NCBI GenBank assembly: GCA_002439805.1 | Contig: DJPQ01000085.1 | Coordinates: forward strand, 819 to 64,818 | Direction of reading: 5' to 3' | From: Bacteroidales bacterium UBA6408 | GTDB lineage: Bacteria; Bacteroidota; Bacteroidia; Bacteroidales; UBA932 | DNA: 64,000 nucleotides | Part shown: positions 33,723 through 42,305 of the stretch, in pieces | Layout: each line of letters begins with the position of its first letter | How positions within the stretch are numbered: position 1 is the stretch's first letter | Translations under genes and position numbers: made by a program | Notes under the pieces: model-generated | What the model was told of the DNA's origin: nothing | The model's database searches: none | The model's input: the letters and a program-made list of their open reading frames with translations, nothing else

Positions 33723-35114
33723 TTATTCATTTTCGAGCGAAAAATACCGCCGGAGGATGATTCCGTGGCTGTCGGTTTCGACGAGGAGGGGAAGGGCGGT
33801 GAGGTCGAAGCTGTCGAGGAGACGGGAGAAAGTTTCGGGAGAGCTGGACTGGATGTCGTCGATGCTGATGGAGAGGGTGTTGATGTTCAGAGACTTGGCA
33901 GCCTTGAGCTCGGCCTCGCACTGGTGGCAGCCGGTGGTGTGGAGGATGATGACTGTTCTGCCGTTGATTTCCCTCTCTTCCTTGCGCGTTGAGGACGGTC
34001 GCCTCGGGTGAAGTCTTCCGGGGGCGTGGCTGAGGCGGTCGAGGCGGTAGGTTCGTGGCCTGCGGCCGTTGAGGGATGCGCGGGCTTTAATCGGGGCTAT
34101 TTTTGTGCCTGGACGCGCCTTTGAAAGCAGGTCCTTCTGGATTTGAGCGAAGTTTACTACCATAAGCGAGTCTTCGGCTGTGTTGAACGGAGAATTCTCG
34201 CAGAGGATGCGGGTGTCGATGAGATATTCGAGGGCGTTCTTCGCGTCTTCGCCCCGGAGCGGAACCAACTGGTAGAACAGGTCGGTGACGGCGGCCTTCT
34301 CTCGCCTTGTCCGCTCGTTAAGCAGGGTCTCCAGAGATTCTGTGTCCAGCATTCGGCCGATGACCGTACCGTCCGTGCCGATGAGGAACATCCTCGGGGT
34401 GGCGGTTACGGAATATTTGCGGCGGAAATCCGATGCGTCGGCAGGGTCGCAGAGGTGCCGCGCATTCGGAATCCCGTTGAAACGGGTCATGAGAAATTCC
34501 TTCCATTTGACGGTGTCGTCTCCGATGTAGAAAGTCACGAGTGCGCAGTCGTTTCGGCGGTGGAAGAAGTCTTCGAGCCTTATGCTCTCTATCTTGCATT
34601 TCGCGCAGTCCGTGTCATAGAACCAGAGTACCGTCGGCTTTGTGGTGCTGAAACCTTCGAGTCCGGCTTCCTGGAGCAGCGGAGCATTCGCGCCGAGAAG
34701 GGACGAACGGTTGAAGTCGGCGTAACTGCGGATGTCGGCAAGCGTGCTGTCCGGCAATCCGGTAATGCTATGGTTCCTGTCGGGTTGTCCGATGCCGTCG
34801 GCGGAACTTTCCGGCGCCTGACCGGCATCGCCAAGAATCCACCTGTCTGCGACATGGACGGCGACATTCTCGTCCCCCATCAGCTTCGAGTCGCGGAAGT
34901 GCCTGAAGACCTTCAGCGCAGTCCCGGACACGGACGCGGAGTCGCAGCTGCCGAGAATGAAGTCGCATTCCTCGATTTTTGCGGGGATGTCGTAGCCGTC
35001 GAGCGCGGCCAGATACTCTCTGAGAACCTCGTCGCGGGTCTGGGCCACTGCCGCTATGCAGAATGTAAGGCAGCTGATTGTCACTGCGCAAAGATGTCTC
35101 ACTCCGTTAGACAT
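33723..35114 (-). CDS. Exported protein with two thioredoxin-like domains
   Basis: A 463-residue protein with a signal peptide (cleavage near AVAQ, residue 25). The first thioredoxin-like domain has WFYDTDCAKCKIES (possible CxxC) followed by the cis-Pro-like TATPRMFLIG; the second, at the C-terminus, has LHTTGCHQCEAEL. The region between (about 300-400) is helical and Arg-rich near its end. It resembles Bacteroidota thiol-disulfide proteins of the TlpA/DUF5106 kind, but the exact family is uncertain. It follows coaD by 12 bp on the same strand. Confidence 0.7.
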   Translation of the reverse strand: MSNGVRHLCAVTISCLTFCIAAVAQTRDEVLREYLAALDGYDIPAKIEECDFILGSCDSASVSGTALKVFRHFRDSKLMGDENVAVHVADRWILGDAGQAPESSADGIGQPDRNHSITGLPDSTLADIRSYADFNRSSLLGANAPLLQEAGLEGFSTTKPTVLWFYDTDCAKCKIESIRLEDFFHRRNDCALVTFYIGDDTVKWKEFLMTRFNGIPNARHLCDPADASDFRRKYSVTATPRMFLIGTDGTVIGRMLDTESLETLLNERTRREKAAVTDLFYQLVPLRGEDAKNALEYLIDTRILCENSPFNTAEDSLMVVNFAQIQKDLLSKARPGTKIAPIKARASLNGRRPRTYRLDRLSHAPGRLHPRRPSSTRKEEREINGRTVIILHTTGCHQCEAELKAAKSLNINTLSISIDDIQSSSPETFSRLLDSFDLTALPLLVETDSHGIILRRYFSLENE

Positions 35115-35126
35115 GACAGGTTGTTT

Positions 35127-35609
35127 TCAAAGTTTTACCCCTTCCGGGATGAAGGCGGACCAGTCGCCGCCGTGCTTGATGATGTCGCGGACGGCGGTGG
35201 AGGAGATGTGGGCATACTCCTGCGCCGTGGGGATGATGATAGTCTCGATGTCCGGGGCTATGCGGCGGTTCGCGTCGGCGATGGAACGCTCGGTCTCGAA
35301 GTCAATCATGTTCCTGACGCCGCGCACGATGTGGCGGATGCCGAGCCTGTGGCATAAATCGACGGTGAGGCAGTCGTAGGCAAGTGCCGTCACGCCCTCA
35401 AGCCCTCCGGTGGCCTCATGGATGATTTCCAGCCTTTTCTCATTGTCGTAGAACCCTCGCTTGTCGCTGTTGATTCCGACCGCCACCACAACTTCGTCGA
35501 ACATCGTCAGTGCACGTTTCAATATGTTGAGATGTCCTGCCGTGAACGGGTCGAACGAGCCGGGGAACAATGCCTTGCGGGTCGTATGCTGTTTCGTGTC
35601 CATATCCAT
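35127..35609 (-). CDS. coaD: Phosphopantetheine adenylyltransferase
   Basis: A 160-residue enzyme for the penultimate step of coenzyme A synthesis (ATP plus 4'-phosphopantetheine to dephospho-CoA). The nucleotide-binding motif GSFDPFTAGHLNIL and the C-terminal ISSTAVRDII motif are intact. I start at the ATG at 35609 (MDMDTKQ); the ATG at 35603 is an alternative, and the open frame upstream has no homology. Between coaD and ung (35610-35715) lies an imperfect repeat of CTTGGAATAT. Confidence 0.95.
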   Translation of the reverse strand: MDMDTKQHTTRKALFPGSFDPFTAGHLNILKRALTMFDEVVVAVGINSDKRGFYDNEKRLEIIHEATGGLEGVTALAYDCLTVDLCHRLGIRHIVRGVRNMIDFETERSIADANRRIAPDIETIIIPTAQEYAHISSTAVRDIIKHGGDWSAFIPEGVKL

Positions 35610-35715
35610 TGTCTTGTCTTGGAATATTATGTTGTTGTAAGGGAATGCGTCATCTTGGAATATGTTGTCTGTGAATGTTTTGCTGTCGCCGTGCCGGATG
35701 CGAAATGAGCCGCCG

Positions 35716-36384
35716 TCACAGCCGCCAGTCAATCGGCTCCATACCGTGCGCTGCGAGCCATTCATTTGCCTTTGAGAAATGCCGGCATCCGAAGAACGCT
35801 CCGCGTGCAAGAGGGGAGGGGTGAGCCGCTTCGAGCACGAGGTGCTTGTTCCCGTCAATCAGTCCCCGCTTGCTTCTGGCGAAATTTCCCCAGAGCATAA
35901 AAACAACTCCGTCGCAGTTGTCGGATATACAGCGTATTACAGCGTCCGTGAATGTCTCCCAGCCAATCTTGCTGTGAGAGGCGGGCGAACCGGCGCGCAC
36001 CGTGAGAACCGCGTTCAGCAAAAGCACACCCTGCCTCGCCCAGCTCTCAAGGTTAGGCCGTCCGGACATCTGCACCCCGAGGTCGTCGCTGATTTCCTTA
36101 AAGATATTCTTCAGCGACGGCGGGGCCGGGACACCGTCAGGAACAGAGAAGGACAGACCCATGGCCTGTCCGTAGCCGTGATACGGGTCCTGCCCAAGTA
36201 TCACGACCTTCACTCTGTCGAGCGGAGTAAGCTCGAATGCTCTGAAGATGTCCCTGCCGGGAGGAAAGACCGTCGCTCCGGCCGCCTTTTCGGCATGAAG
36301 ATACTTCACGAGCCCGGCGAAATACGGCTTCACGAACTCCGCCGCCAGCGCCTCCTTCCAGGATTCTTCAATCTTTACCTCCAT
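35716..36384 (-). CDS. ung: Uracil-DNA glycosylase, family 1
   Basis: A 222-residue base-excision repair enzyme. The water-activating loop VILGQDPYHG (Asp66), the FSVP segment and the minor-groove loop AAHPSPLARGAF are present, so it should be active. Length matches E. coli Ung. It lies between lon and coaD on the minus strand, separated from lon by a structured repeat element. Confidence 0.97.
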   Translation of the reverse strand: MEVKIEESWKEALAAEFVKPYFAGLVKYLHAEKAAGATVFPPGRDIFRAFELTPLDRVKVVILGQDPYHGYGQAMGLSFSVPDGVPAPPSLKNIFKEISDDLGVQMSGRPNLESWARQGVLLLNAVLTVRAGSPASHSKIGWETFTDAVIRCISDNCDGVVFMLWGNFARSKRGLIDGNKHLVLEAAHPSPLARGAFFGCRHFSKANEWLAAHGMEPIDWRL

Positions 36385-36427
36385 AATTTTTCAATCTTTA
36401 CATCAATGATAAATAAGTTGGTGTTTG

Positions 36428-36539
36428 GCGCATAAAAAGATGGGATGCAAGGCGGATGGTGCAGATGAATACCGCAGCAACCTGATGGTTGTGAGGATTT
36501 CATCAAGACATCCAACGCAGCAGACCGCTTTTTATGCGT
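36428..36539 (-). repeat. Nested-hairpin 3' repeat element, copy 3
   Basis: Minus-strand copy 3' of lon; the lon stop codon (36534-36532) is part of the base stem ACGCATAAAAAG/CTTTTTATGCGC. GGATG pairs with CATCC (36509-36513 and 36454-36458) and GATGAA with TTCATC (36499-36504 and 36464-36469). Tip CAACC-ATCA-GGTTG. Confidence 0.85.
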
Positions 36540-38946
36540 CAAACACGGCGTTCAGGACATCGGTGATGTTCTTCACATAGATGAACTCCAGCCCCTTGAT
36601 GTAAATCGGCTTGATGTCCTCCACGTCCTTGCGGTTATCCTCCGAGATCACAATCGTGTGGATTCCGGACCTCTTAGCCGCAAGAATCTTCTCCTTGATG
36701 CCGCCCACGGGCAGAACCCTGCCGCGCAGCGTCATCTCGCCCGTCATCGCGTAGCCGCTGCGAATCTGCTTCCCCCGGAACGCCGAAACCATTGACGTGA
36801 CCATCGTGATGCCGGCGGACGGGCCGTCCTTAGGAACCGCTCCCTCCGGCACATGGACATGGACATCCTTCTCGGAGAACTGCTCGTAGGTCAGGCCCGT
36901 GAGTTCCGGATGTGCCTTTATGTACTGGTAGGCGATGGTTGCCGACTCCTTCATCACGTCACCGAGATTTCCGGTCATGGTGAGCACGCCCTTGCCCTTG
37001 CTGATTGAACTCTCGATGAAAAGAATTTCGCCGCCCATCTCCGTCCAGGCGAGACCGGTGACCACTCCCGGAGCCTCGTTCCCGCGCTGTTTGTCGTGGA
37101 ATGCAGTCGGCAGCCCGAGATATTCCTTCAGGTCACCCGGCTTTATCGTCTCCGGCCGCTCCTCTTCAAGGGCAATCTTTTTCGCCGTCACACGGGCAAT
37201 CTTGGCAATCTGCTTCTCAAGGCTGCGCACGCCGGATTCGCGGGTGTATTCCTCGATGATTGCCGCCAGTGCAGGCTTGCTGATTTTCAGCTGATCCTTC
37301 TTGAGCCCATGCTCCTCCAGCTGCTTAGGAATCAGATAGTGACGCGCAATCTCCATCTTCTCCTCGGCGAGGTAGCCGCTCACAGGAATCATCTCCATAC
37401 GGTCGCGCAGGGCCGGCTGGATGGTCGATGTCGTGTTCGCCGTAGTGATGAACAGCACCTTCGACAGGTCATAGTCCATGTCGAGGTAGTTGTCGTGGAA
37501 GGTCGTGTTCTGCTCGGGGTCAAGCGCCTCAAGCAGGGCTGATGACGGGTCGCCGTGAAAGTCGTTGCCGATCTTGTCAATCTCGTCGAGCACAATCACC
37601 GGATTGGATGTCCCCGCTCTCATGATTCCGTTCAGAATTCGTCCCGGGAGCGCCCCGATGTAGGTCTTCCTGTGCCCGCGAATCTCCGACTCGTCATGCA
37701 TTCCGCCGAGGGAAATCCTTATGTATTTCCTCCCGAGAGCCGCCGCCACGGACTTGCCGAGGCTGGTCTTGCCCACTCCCGGAGGACCGTAGAGACAAAG
37801 AATCGGCGACTTCATGTTGCCCTTGAGCTTGAGCACCGCGAGGTACTCTATGATTCTGTCCTTCACGGTGTCCAGCCCGTAGTGATCCCTGTCGAGCACC
37901 GCCTTCGCGTGCCGCAGGTCGAGATTGTCCTCGGAAAACTCGTTCCACGGGAGATCCACCATGAACTGTAGGAAGTTCAGCTGTGTGCTGTACTCCGGGG
38001 AGTTCGGGTTCTGGCGTTCGAGCTTCACCATCTCCTTCTCGAAGATTTCCTGAGTCTCCTTGGACCATTTCTTCTTCGCCGCCTTCTCGCGGAGCTTGTC
38101 AAGTTCCTCCATCTCGTCCATGCCCAGCTCTTCCTGAATGGTGCGCAGCTGGCTGTTGAGGTAGTACTCCCTCTGCTGCTGGTCCATGTCGCCCTTGACC
38201 TTCTGGTTGATCTCGTTCTTGAGCTTGACGATTTCCGACTGGTTCACAAGCAGTTCCAGCAGCCTCTCGCCCCTTTTCTGTACGGAGGATATGCTGAGCA
38301 GCCCGGCCTTTCCGGCGTAGTCGTCGAAATCAATCGTCGCCGCCACGAAATTCACGAGGAATTCGAAATTCTCTATGGACTTGAGTGCGCTGACGGCCTC
38401 TTTGGGCATGAAGGACGCATTTTTGGAGATATAGACGGCCTTCTCCTTTATCAGGTCGGCGGTTATCTTGACTATGCTCGCATTCTCATCGGGCGCCTCA
38501 TCGTTGAGATAGGTGACCCTTCCGAGCATATACGGGTCGTATTCATAGACATCCTCTATTCTGAAGCGCTTATATCCCTGAAGTATGGCAGTGAGCGTGC
38601 CGTCCGGCATCTCCAGCGTCCTGAGGATTTTAGCGACGGTTCCGAACTCGAACAGGTCTTCGGCCTTCGGCTCCTCGACACTGAAATCCTTCTGGGGCAC
38701 GGCTCCGATGAACAGGTTCTTCTTCTCGGCCTCCTGAATGAGCTTCAGCGACTTCTCCCTCCCGATGATAATCGGATATACGGTACCCGGAAACAGGACC
38801 GCGTTCCTCAGTGCCAGAATAGGCAGTGAATCGGGCAGTTCCTCGTCCCTGACCCCCTGCATCGGACCGTCCGGTGACGCGACCGGAATCACGCTGACCT
38901 CCGCTCCCGACGGTGACAAAAAATCATCTTTGAACAAATTTTTCAT
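36532..38946 (-). CDS. lon: ATP-dependent protease Lon
   Basis: An 804-residue LonA-type protease for damaged and regulatory proteins. Domains in order: N-terminal substrate domain (LPILALRNAVLFPGTVYPI), coiled-coil middle region, AAA+ module with Walker A GPPGVGKTSLGKS and Walker B VIVLDEIDKIG, and the protease domain with catalytic Ser in PKDGPSAGITM and Lys in GGIKEKILAAKRSG. Its stop codon is embedded in repeat copy 3, and a 15-nt palindrome lies 64 bp upstream of its start, a candidate stress-control site. Confidence 0.97.
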   Translation of the reverse strand: MKNLFKDDFLSPSGAEVSVIPVASPDGPMQGVRDEELPDSLPILALRNAVLFPGTVYPIIIGREKSLKLIQEAEKKNLFIGAVPQKDFSVEEPKAEDLFEFGTVAKILRTLEMPDGTLTAILQGYKRFRIEDVYEYDPYMLGRVTYLNDEAPDENASIVKITADLIKEKAVYISKNASFMPKEAVSALKSIENFEFLVNFVAATIDFDDYAGKAGLLSISSVQKRGERLLELLVNQSEIVKLKNEINQKVKGDMDQQQREYYLNSQLRTIQEELGMDEMEELDKLREKAAKKKWSKETQEIFEKEMVKLERQNPNSPEYSTQLNFLQFMVDLPWNEFSEDNLDLRHAKAVLDRDHYGLDTVKDRIIEYLAVLKLKGNMKSPILCLYGPPGVGKTSLGKSVAAALGRKYIRISLGGMHDESEIRGHRKTYIGALPGRILNGIMRAGTSNPVIVLDEIDKIGNDFHGDPSSALLEALDPEQNTTFHDNYLDMDYDLSKVLFITTANTTSTIQPALRDRMEMIPVSGYLAEEKMEIARHYLIPKQLEEHGLKKDQLKISKPALAAIIEEYTRESGVRSLEKQIAKIARVTAKKIALEEERPETIKPGDLKEYLGLPTAFHDKQRGNEAPGVVTGLAWTEMGGEILFIESSISKGKGVLTMTGNLGDVMKESATIAYQYIKAHPELTGLTYEQFSEKDVHVHVPEGAVPKDGPSAGITMVTSMVSAFRGKQIRSGYAMTGEMTLRGRVLPVGGIKEKILAAKRSGIHTIVISEDNRKDVEDIKPIYIKGLEFIYVKNITDVLNAVFDA

Positions 38947-39009
38947 TTTCTATCCCTTTCTGTATATGTCTATTTCCTGATGTTTTAATATTCCGCACAA
39001 CACCCCATA

Positions 39010-39024
39010 CTGACAAAATGTCAG
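39010..39024. promoter_or_regulatory. 15-nt palindrome upstream of lon, candidate operator
   Basis: CTGACA-AAA-TGTCAG is a perfect inverted repeat in the 274-bp region between divergent lon and HU genes. A half-site-like ATGTCAAAATG follows at 39084-39094. I do not recognise the regulator. Confidence 0.5.
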
Positions 39025-39136
39025 CATGAAGAGCATCTTGCGTGCGCGTCATATAATCGTCAATCATTATGCCATATCCCCGATATGTCAAAATGCTCAT
39101 TTTCGCGACTTTGTCGCGTCGAATTTGATGTTTTTT

Positions 39137-39167
39137 TTTGAATATTAGAAAAATAAGTCTAATTTTG
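39137..39167 (+). promoter_or_regulatory. Bacteroidota-type promoter of the HU gene
   Basis: TTTG (39137-39140), 19 bp and TAATTTTG (39160-39167) match the consensus exactly, 54 nt before the HU start. Confidence 0.8.
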
Positions 39168-39220
39168 CGAGGTTTTTAGCGAAGTTAGAATTTCTAATAA
39201 ACATTTTATACACAAGTATT

Positions 39221-39496
39221 ATGACAAAGGCAGAAATCGTAAACGAGGTTGCGCAGTCAACCGGCGTTCAGAAGGAACAGGTAGCCGCAGTAGTTGACGG
39301 CTTCATGGAAGTGGTCAAGGAATCTCTCACAAAGGGACAGCCGGTCTATCTTCGCGGATTCGGCAGCTTCATCATCAAGCACAGGGCTGAAAAGACCGCG
39401 CGCAACATCACAAAGGAGATTACAATTACAATCCCTGCACATGACATCCCGGCATTCAAGCCGTCAAAGTCATTCGTGAAGCAGATTAAGAAATAA
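39221..39496 (+). CDS. HU/IHF-family DNA-binding protein
   Basis: A 91-residue nucleoid protein that bends DNA as a dimer. MTKAEIVNEVAQSTGVQKEQ and VYLRGFGSFIIKHRAEKTAR are family signatures; the arm region is NITKEITITIPAHDIPAFKPS. It is HU-like rather than clearly IHF. It is probably cotranscribed with the 29-residue basic protein 24 bp downstream. Confidence 0.95.
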   Translation: MTKAEIVNEVAQSTGVQKEQVAAVVDGFMEVVKESLTKGQPVYLRGFGSFIIKHRAEKTARNITKEITITIPAHDIPAFKPSKSFVKQIKK

Positions 39497-39520
39497 CTAA
39501 TATCTTAAACTCATTACATC

Positions 39521-39610
39521 ATGCCAAACGGAAAAAAGCATAAGAGGCATAAGATGGCGACGCACAAGCGCAAGAAGAGATTGCGCAAGAACAGGCACAA
39601 GAAGAAGTAG
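39521..39610 (+). CDS. 29-residue highly basic protein, possible ribosomal protein bL38
   Basis: ATG at 39521 to TAG at 39608; about three quarters of the residues are Lys, Arg or His (MPNGKKHKRHKMATHKRKKR continuing to NRHKKK). A peptide of this kind is conserved between HU and RNase G genes in Bacteroidota. I believe it corresponds to the small 50S protein bL38 reported from the Flavobacterium ribosome structure, but that link is from memory. It is followed by a strong terminator. Confidence 0.75.
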   Translation: MPNGKKHKRHKMATHKRKKRLRKNRHKKK

Positions 39611-39648
39611 CCTGTCGGCGCTGCCGTTTAAGCAGTCTTATAAGTAGA

Positions 39649-39675
39649 GGCTGGCCCGGACGGCCGGCCTTTTTT
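39649..39675 (+). terminator. Intrinsic terminator
   Basis: GGCTGGCC/GGCCGGCC stem (one G-T pair) around CGGAC, followed by six T, ending the HU and small-protein unit 3 nt before repeat copy 4. Confidence 0.88.
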
Positions 39676-39677
39676 AC

Positions 39678-39794
39678 GAAATCCATAAAAAGCGGTCTGC
39701 TGCGTTGTGTTTCTCGATAAAATCCTCACAACCATCAGGTTGCTGCGGTTTTCTCTTCAAAACACGCCTTGCATCCCATCTTTTTATGGACTTC
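39678..39794 (+). repeat. Nested-hairpin 3' repeat element, copy 4
   Basis: Between the terminator and RNase G. Base stem GAAATCCATAAAAAG/CTTTTTATGGACTTC (one mismatch); GTGTTT (39707-39712) with AAACAC (39760-39765); AAAA (39719-39722) with TTTT (39749-39752), extended by GA/TC; tip CAACC-ATCA-GGTTG. It is the only copy separated from its upstream gene by a terminator. Confidence 0.85.
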
Positions 39795-39828
39795 TATCTT
39801 TAAACTCTTTATTGTCAATAAAATTTTA

Positions 39829-41406
39829 ATGGAAGCCGGAAAAGAATCCGTAAAAGATCTTGTGGTTGAAGTCAGTTCGTCCGAAGTCTCCATCGCTCTG
39901 ATGGAGAATCATCGGCTTATTGAGTTCAACAGGGAGTCTGTCCTCGGGCACAGCTTTGCGGTGGGAGACGTCTATCTCGGAAAGGTGAAGAAGATCCTGC
40001 CTGCGCTGAACGCCGCGTTCGTGGACATCGGAGACGAGAAGGAGGCTTTCGTCCATTACCTCGATCTGGGGCTTTATTTCAATGCGTTCGACGAATTCGT
40101 GAAGCGGGCAAATCCCAACTCCGACCTGAAGGGGATATATTCCCACATCAAGATCGGTCAGCCGCTGCCGAAGGACGGACGCATCGAGAATGTGCTCACT
40201 CAGGGACAGATGATTGTCTGCCAGATTGTCAAGGAACCGATCTCCACAAAGGGCTCCAGACTGACAGCAGAAATTTCATTGGCAGGACGTAACATTGTGC
40301 TTCTTCCTTTCGCGGAGAAGGTCAGTGTGTCACAGAAAATTGCTTCGAAAGAAGAAAAGAAGCGGCTTGAGACGCTTGTAAAGAGCATCCTTCCACGCAA
40401 TTACGGTGCAATCATACGCACGGCTGCGGAGGGAAGGAATGCTGCGGTGCTTGACGCGGAGGTGATGTCTCTCATAGAAAAATGGGAGAGTTCATGGAAA
40501 AAGATTGCCTCGTCCAAGAAGGTGCAGCTGCTCTTTACCGAGTACAGCAAGACAACCACAATTCTCCGGGATCTCCTGAACGACTCGTTCAGCAACATCT
40601 ACATCAACGACGAGAAGATTTACGAGGAGACCCTAAAGTACATTTCGCTCATCTCTCCGGAACAGGAGAAAATCGTGAAGCTCTACGAGGGCAAGGAACC
40701 CATCTTCGACCATTTTGAGGTCACGCGCCAGATAAAGAGTTCCTTCGGAAAGGTCGTGCCGCTGAAGCAGGGAGCCTATCTTGTCATCGAGCACACGGAG
40801 GCGCTTCATGTGGTTGACGTGAACAGCGGAACGAGAGCCAAGAACAAGGAACAGGAACAGAACACCTTCGACGTCAACTGCTATGCTGCGGAGGAGATTG
40901 CCCGCCAGGTAAGGCTGCGGGACATGGGCGGAATCGTCATCGTCGATTTCATAGACATGGAGTCGGGCGAGCACCGCAACCAGCTCTTTAAGTATATGCA
41001 GCAGCTGATGGAGGGGGACAGGGCGAAGCATAATGTGTTGCCGCTCACTAAGTTCGGCCTGATGCAGATTACCCGCCAGAGAGTGCGTCCGGCAATCGAG
41101 CTGAACACTCTGGAGGTTTGTCCGGTATGCCACGGCACCGGAAAGATTTCTTCGAGCATTGTGATAGACGAGGACATCGAGCGCAAGCTCGCCTGCTATG
41201 TGAACGACAGGAAGCTAGCTGACCTCACTCTTAAGGTAGGACCGATTCTGGGCGCCTACCTCACCAAGTCCGACGGACTGTTCAAGGGGAGCATTCTCGA
41301 TCGCTGGAAAAAGAAGTACAGGTGCAAGCTCAGGCTGGAGACATCGACTGACTTCACCGTCCTGCAAAATGAATTCTATGATGAAAAGGGGGCCCGGCTT
41401 GAATAG
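39829..41406 (+). CDS. rng: Ribonuclease G/E family endoribonuclease
   Basis: About 525 residues. An N-terminal S1 RNA-binding domain (FAVGDVYLGKVKKILPALNA, FVDIGDEKEAFVHY) is followed by the catalytic DNase I-like domain with acidic residues in VVDVNSGTRA and IVIVDFIDME and the zinc-link CPVCHGTGK. There is no RNase E-type scaffold tail, so it is RNase G-like. I start at the ATG at 39829; an open frame from 39769 lies inside repeat copy 4. It matures rRNA ends and turns over mRNA. Confidence 0.95.
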   Translation: MEAGKESVKDLVVEVSSSEVSIALMENHRLIEFNRESVLGHSFAVGDVYLGKVKKILPALNAAFVDIGDEKEAFVHYLDLGLYFNAFDEFVKRANPNSDLKGIYSHIKIGQPLPKDGRIENVLTQGQMIVCQIVKEPISTKGSRLTAEISLAGRNIVLLPFAEKVSVSQKIASKEEKKRLETLVKSILPRNYGAIIRTAAEGRNAAVLDAEVMSLIEKWESSWKKIASSKKVQLLFTEYSKTTTILRDLLNDSFSNIYINDEKIYEETLKYISLISPEQEKIVKLYEGKEPIFDHFEVTRQIKSSFGKVVPLKQGAYLVIEHTEALHVVDVNSGTRAKNKEQEQNTFDVNCYAAEEIARQVRLRDMGGIVIVDFIDMESGEHRNQLFKYMQQLMEGDRAKHNVLPLTKFGLMQITRQRVRPAIELNTLEVCPVCHGTGKISSSIVIDEDIERKLACYVNDRKLADLTLKVGPILGAYLTKSDGLFKGSILDRWKKKYRCKLRLETSTDFTVLQNEFYDEKGARLE

Positions 41407-41420
41407 CCGAACCCCTTTTT
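41384..41420 (+). terminator. Terminator overlapping the rng stop codon
   Basis: AAAAGGGG/CCCCTTTT outer stem and CGGCT/AGCCG inner stem with loop TGAAT; the TAG stop (41404-41406) lies at the loop edge. The downstream arm ends in a T run. Confidence 0.82.
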
Positions 41421-41498
41421 CGATTTTTCTTTTTTGTATTCAGCCATCGCCCGCCTAACCCGTCCTGACGAAAGACTGTGGCCTTGTTGCGTGGCGGC

Positions 41499-42173
41499 TC
41501 ACCTCCTTCTGGTAGCTATGCCTATATAATAGAGCAGCGTGGCGATGGAGCCGATGGCAGCGATGACGTATGTGTAGGCGGCCCACTTGAGGGCATCCAC
41601 TGCCATCGGACGGGTGCGCTCGTCGGCGATGCCGGAGCTGCTGAGCCAGCTGACCGCCCTTGCGCTGGCGTTGATTTCGCAGGGCAGGGTCACGAGGCTG
41701 AAGAGCGTCGTCATGGCGAAGAGGGCGATGCCTGCCCAGAGTATCGCGGGGACAGAGTTGACGAGCAGTACTCCGAGAAGGAGAACCCACTGCACGGTCA
41801 TGTTGCTGAAGTTCACCACAGGGACGAGGGCGCTGCGCAGTTTGACGGGAGCGTAGCCCTGCGCGTACTGTACGACGTGGCCGCACTCGTGGGCGGCGAC
41901 TGCCGCTGCGGCTATCGAGGTGCTGGAATAGACCCCCTCGCTGAGGTTGACGGTCCTTGTCCTCGGGTCGAAATGGTCGGTGAGCATGCCGTTGGTGCGG
42001 CGCACCTGCACGTTGGTTATTCCGTACCAGTCAAGCATCTTCCGGGCTACCTGGGCTCCGGTCAGACCCGCCGGATTGGGAATCTGGGAGTACTTGCTGA
42101 ACTTGCTTTCCAAAACCTGCTGGATGGCGAAACTTATCAGCATCACAGCGATTACTATTACCCAAATGTTCAT
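41499..42173 (-). CDS. Neutral zinc metallopeptidase, YugP family
   Basis: A 224-residue membrane protein. The ATG at 42173 (MNIWVIVIAVML) begins directly with a membrane anchor; the zinc motif HECGH (in AAVAAHECGHVVQYAQGY) follows at about residue 103, and two or three further hydrophobic helices close the protein. This is the DUF/peptidase family of B. subtilis YugP. The substrate is unknown; membrane protein quality control is a reasonable guess. Confidence 0.9.
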   Translation of the reverse strand: MNIWVIVIAVMLISFAIQQVLESKFSKYSQIPNPAGLTGAQVARKMLDWYGITNVQVRRTNGMLTDHFDPRTRTVNLSEGVYSSTSIAAAAVAAHECGHVVQYAQGYAPVKLRSALVPVVNFSNMTVQWVLLLGVLLVNSVPAILWAGIALFAMTTLFSLVTLPCEINASARAVSWLSSSGIADERTRPMAVDALKWAAYTYVIAAIGSIATLLYYIGIATRRR

Positions 42174-42305
42174 ATTCTGTGTTTTTTGTTTGCACAAAGA
42201 TTTCTCACTTTGTTCGAAATGACAGATGTTGCCGTTTGCTCGAATGACAGGGGCTGCCGTTCGTTTGTGTGACAGGCTCTTTGCCGTTTGTTCTGAATGC
42301 GGACC

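Noticed and set aside
35613..35670. Repeat of CTTGGAATAT between coaD and ung
   Set aside because: Only two short imperfect copies without pairing or promoter features; likely chance or a small duplication.
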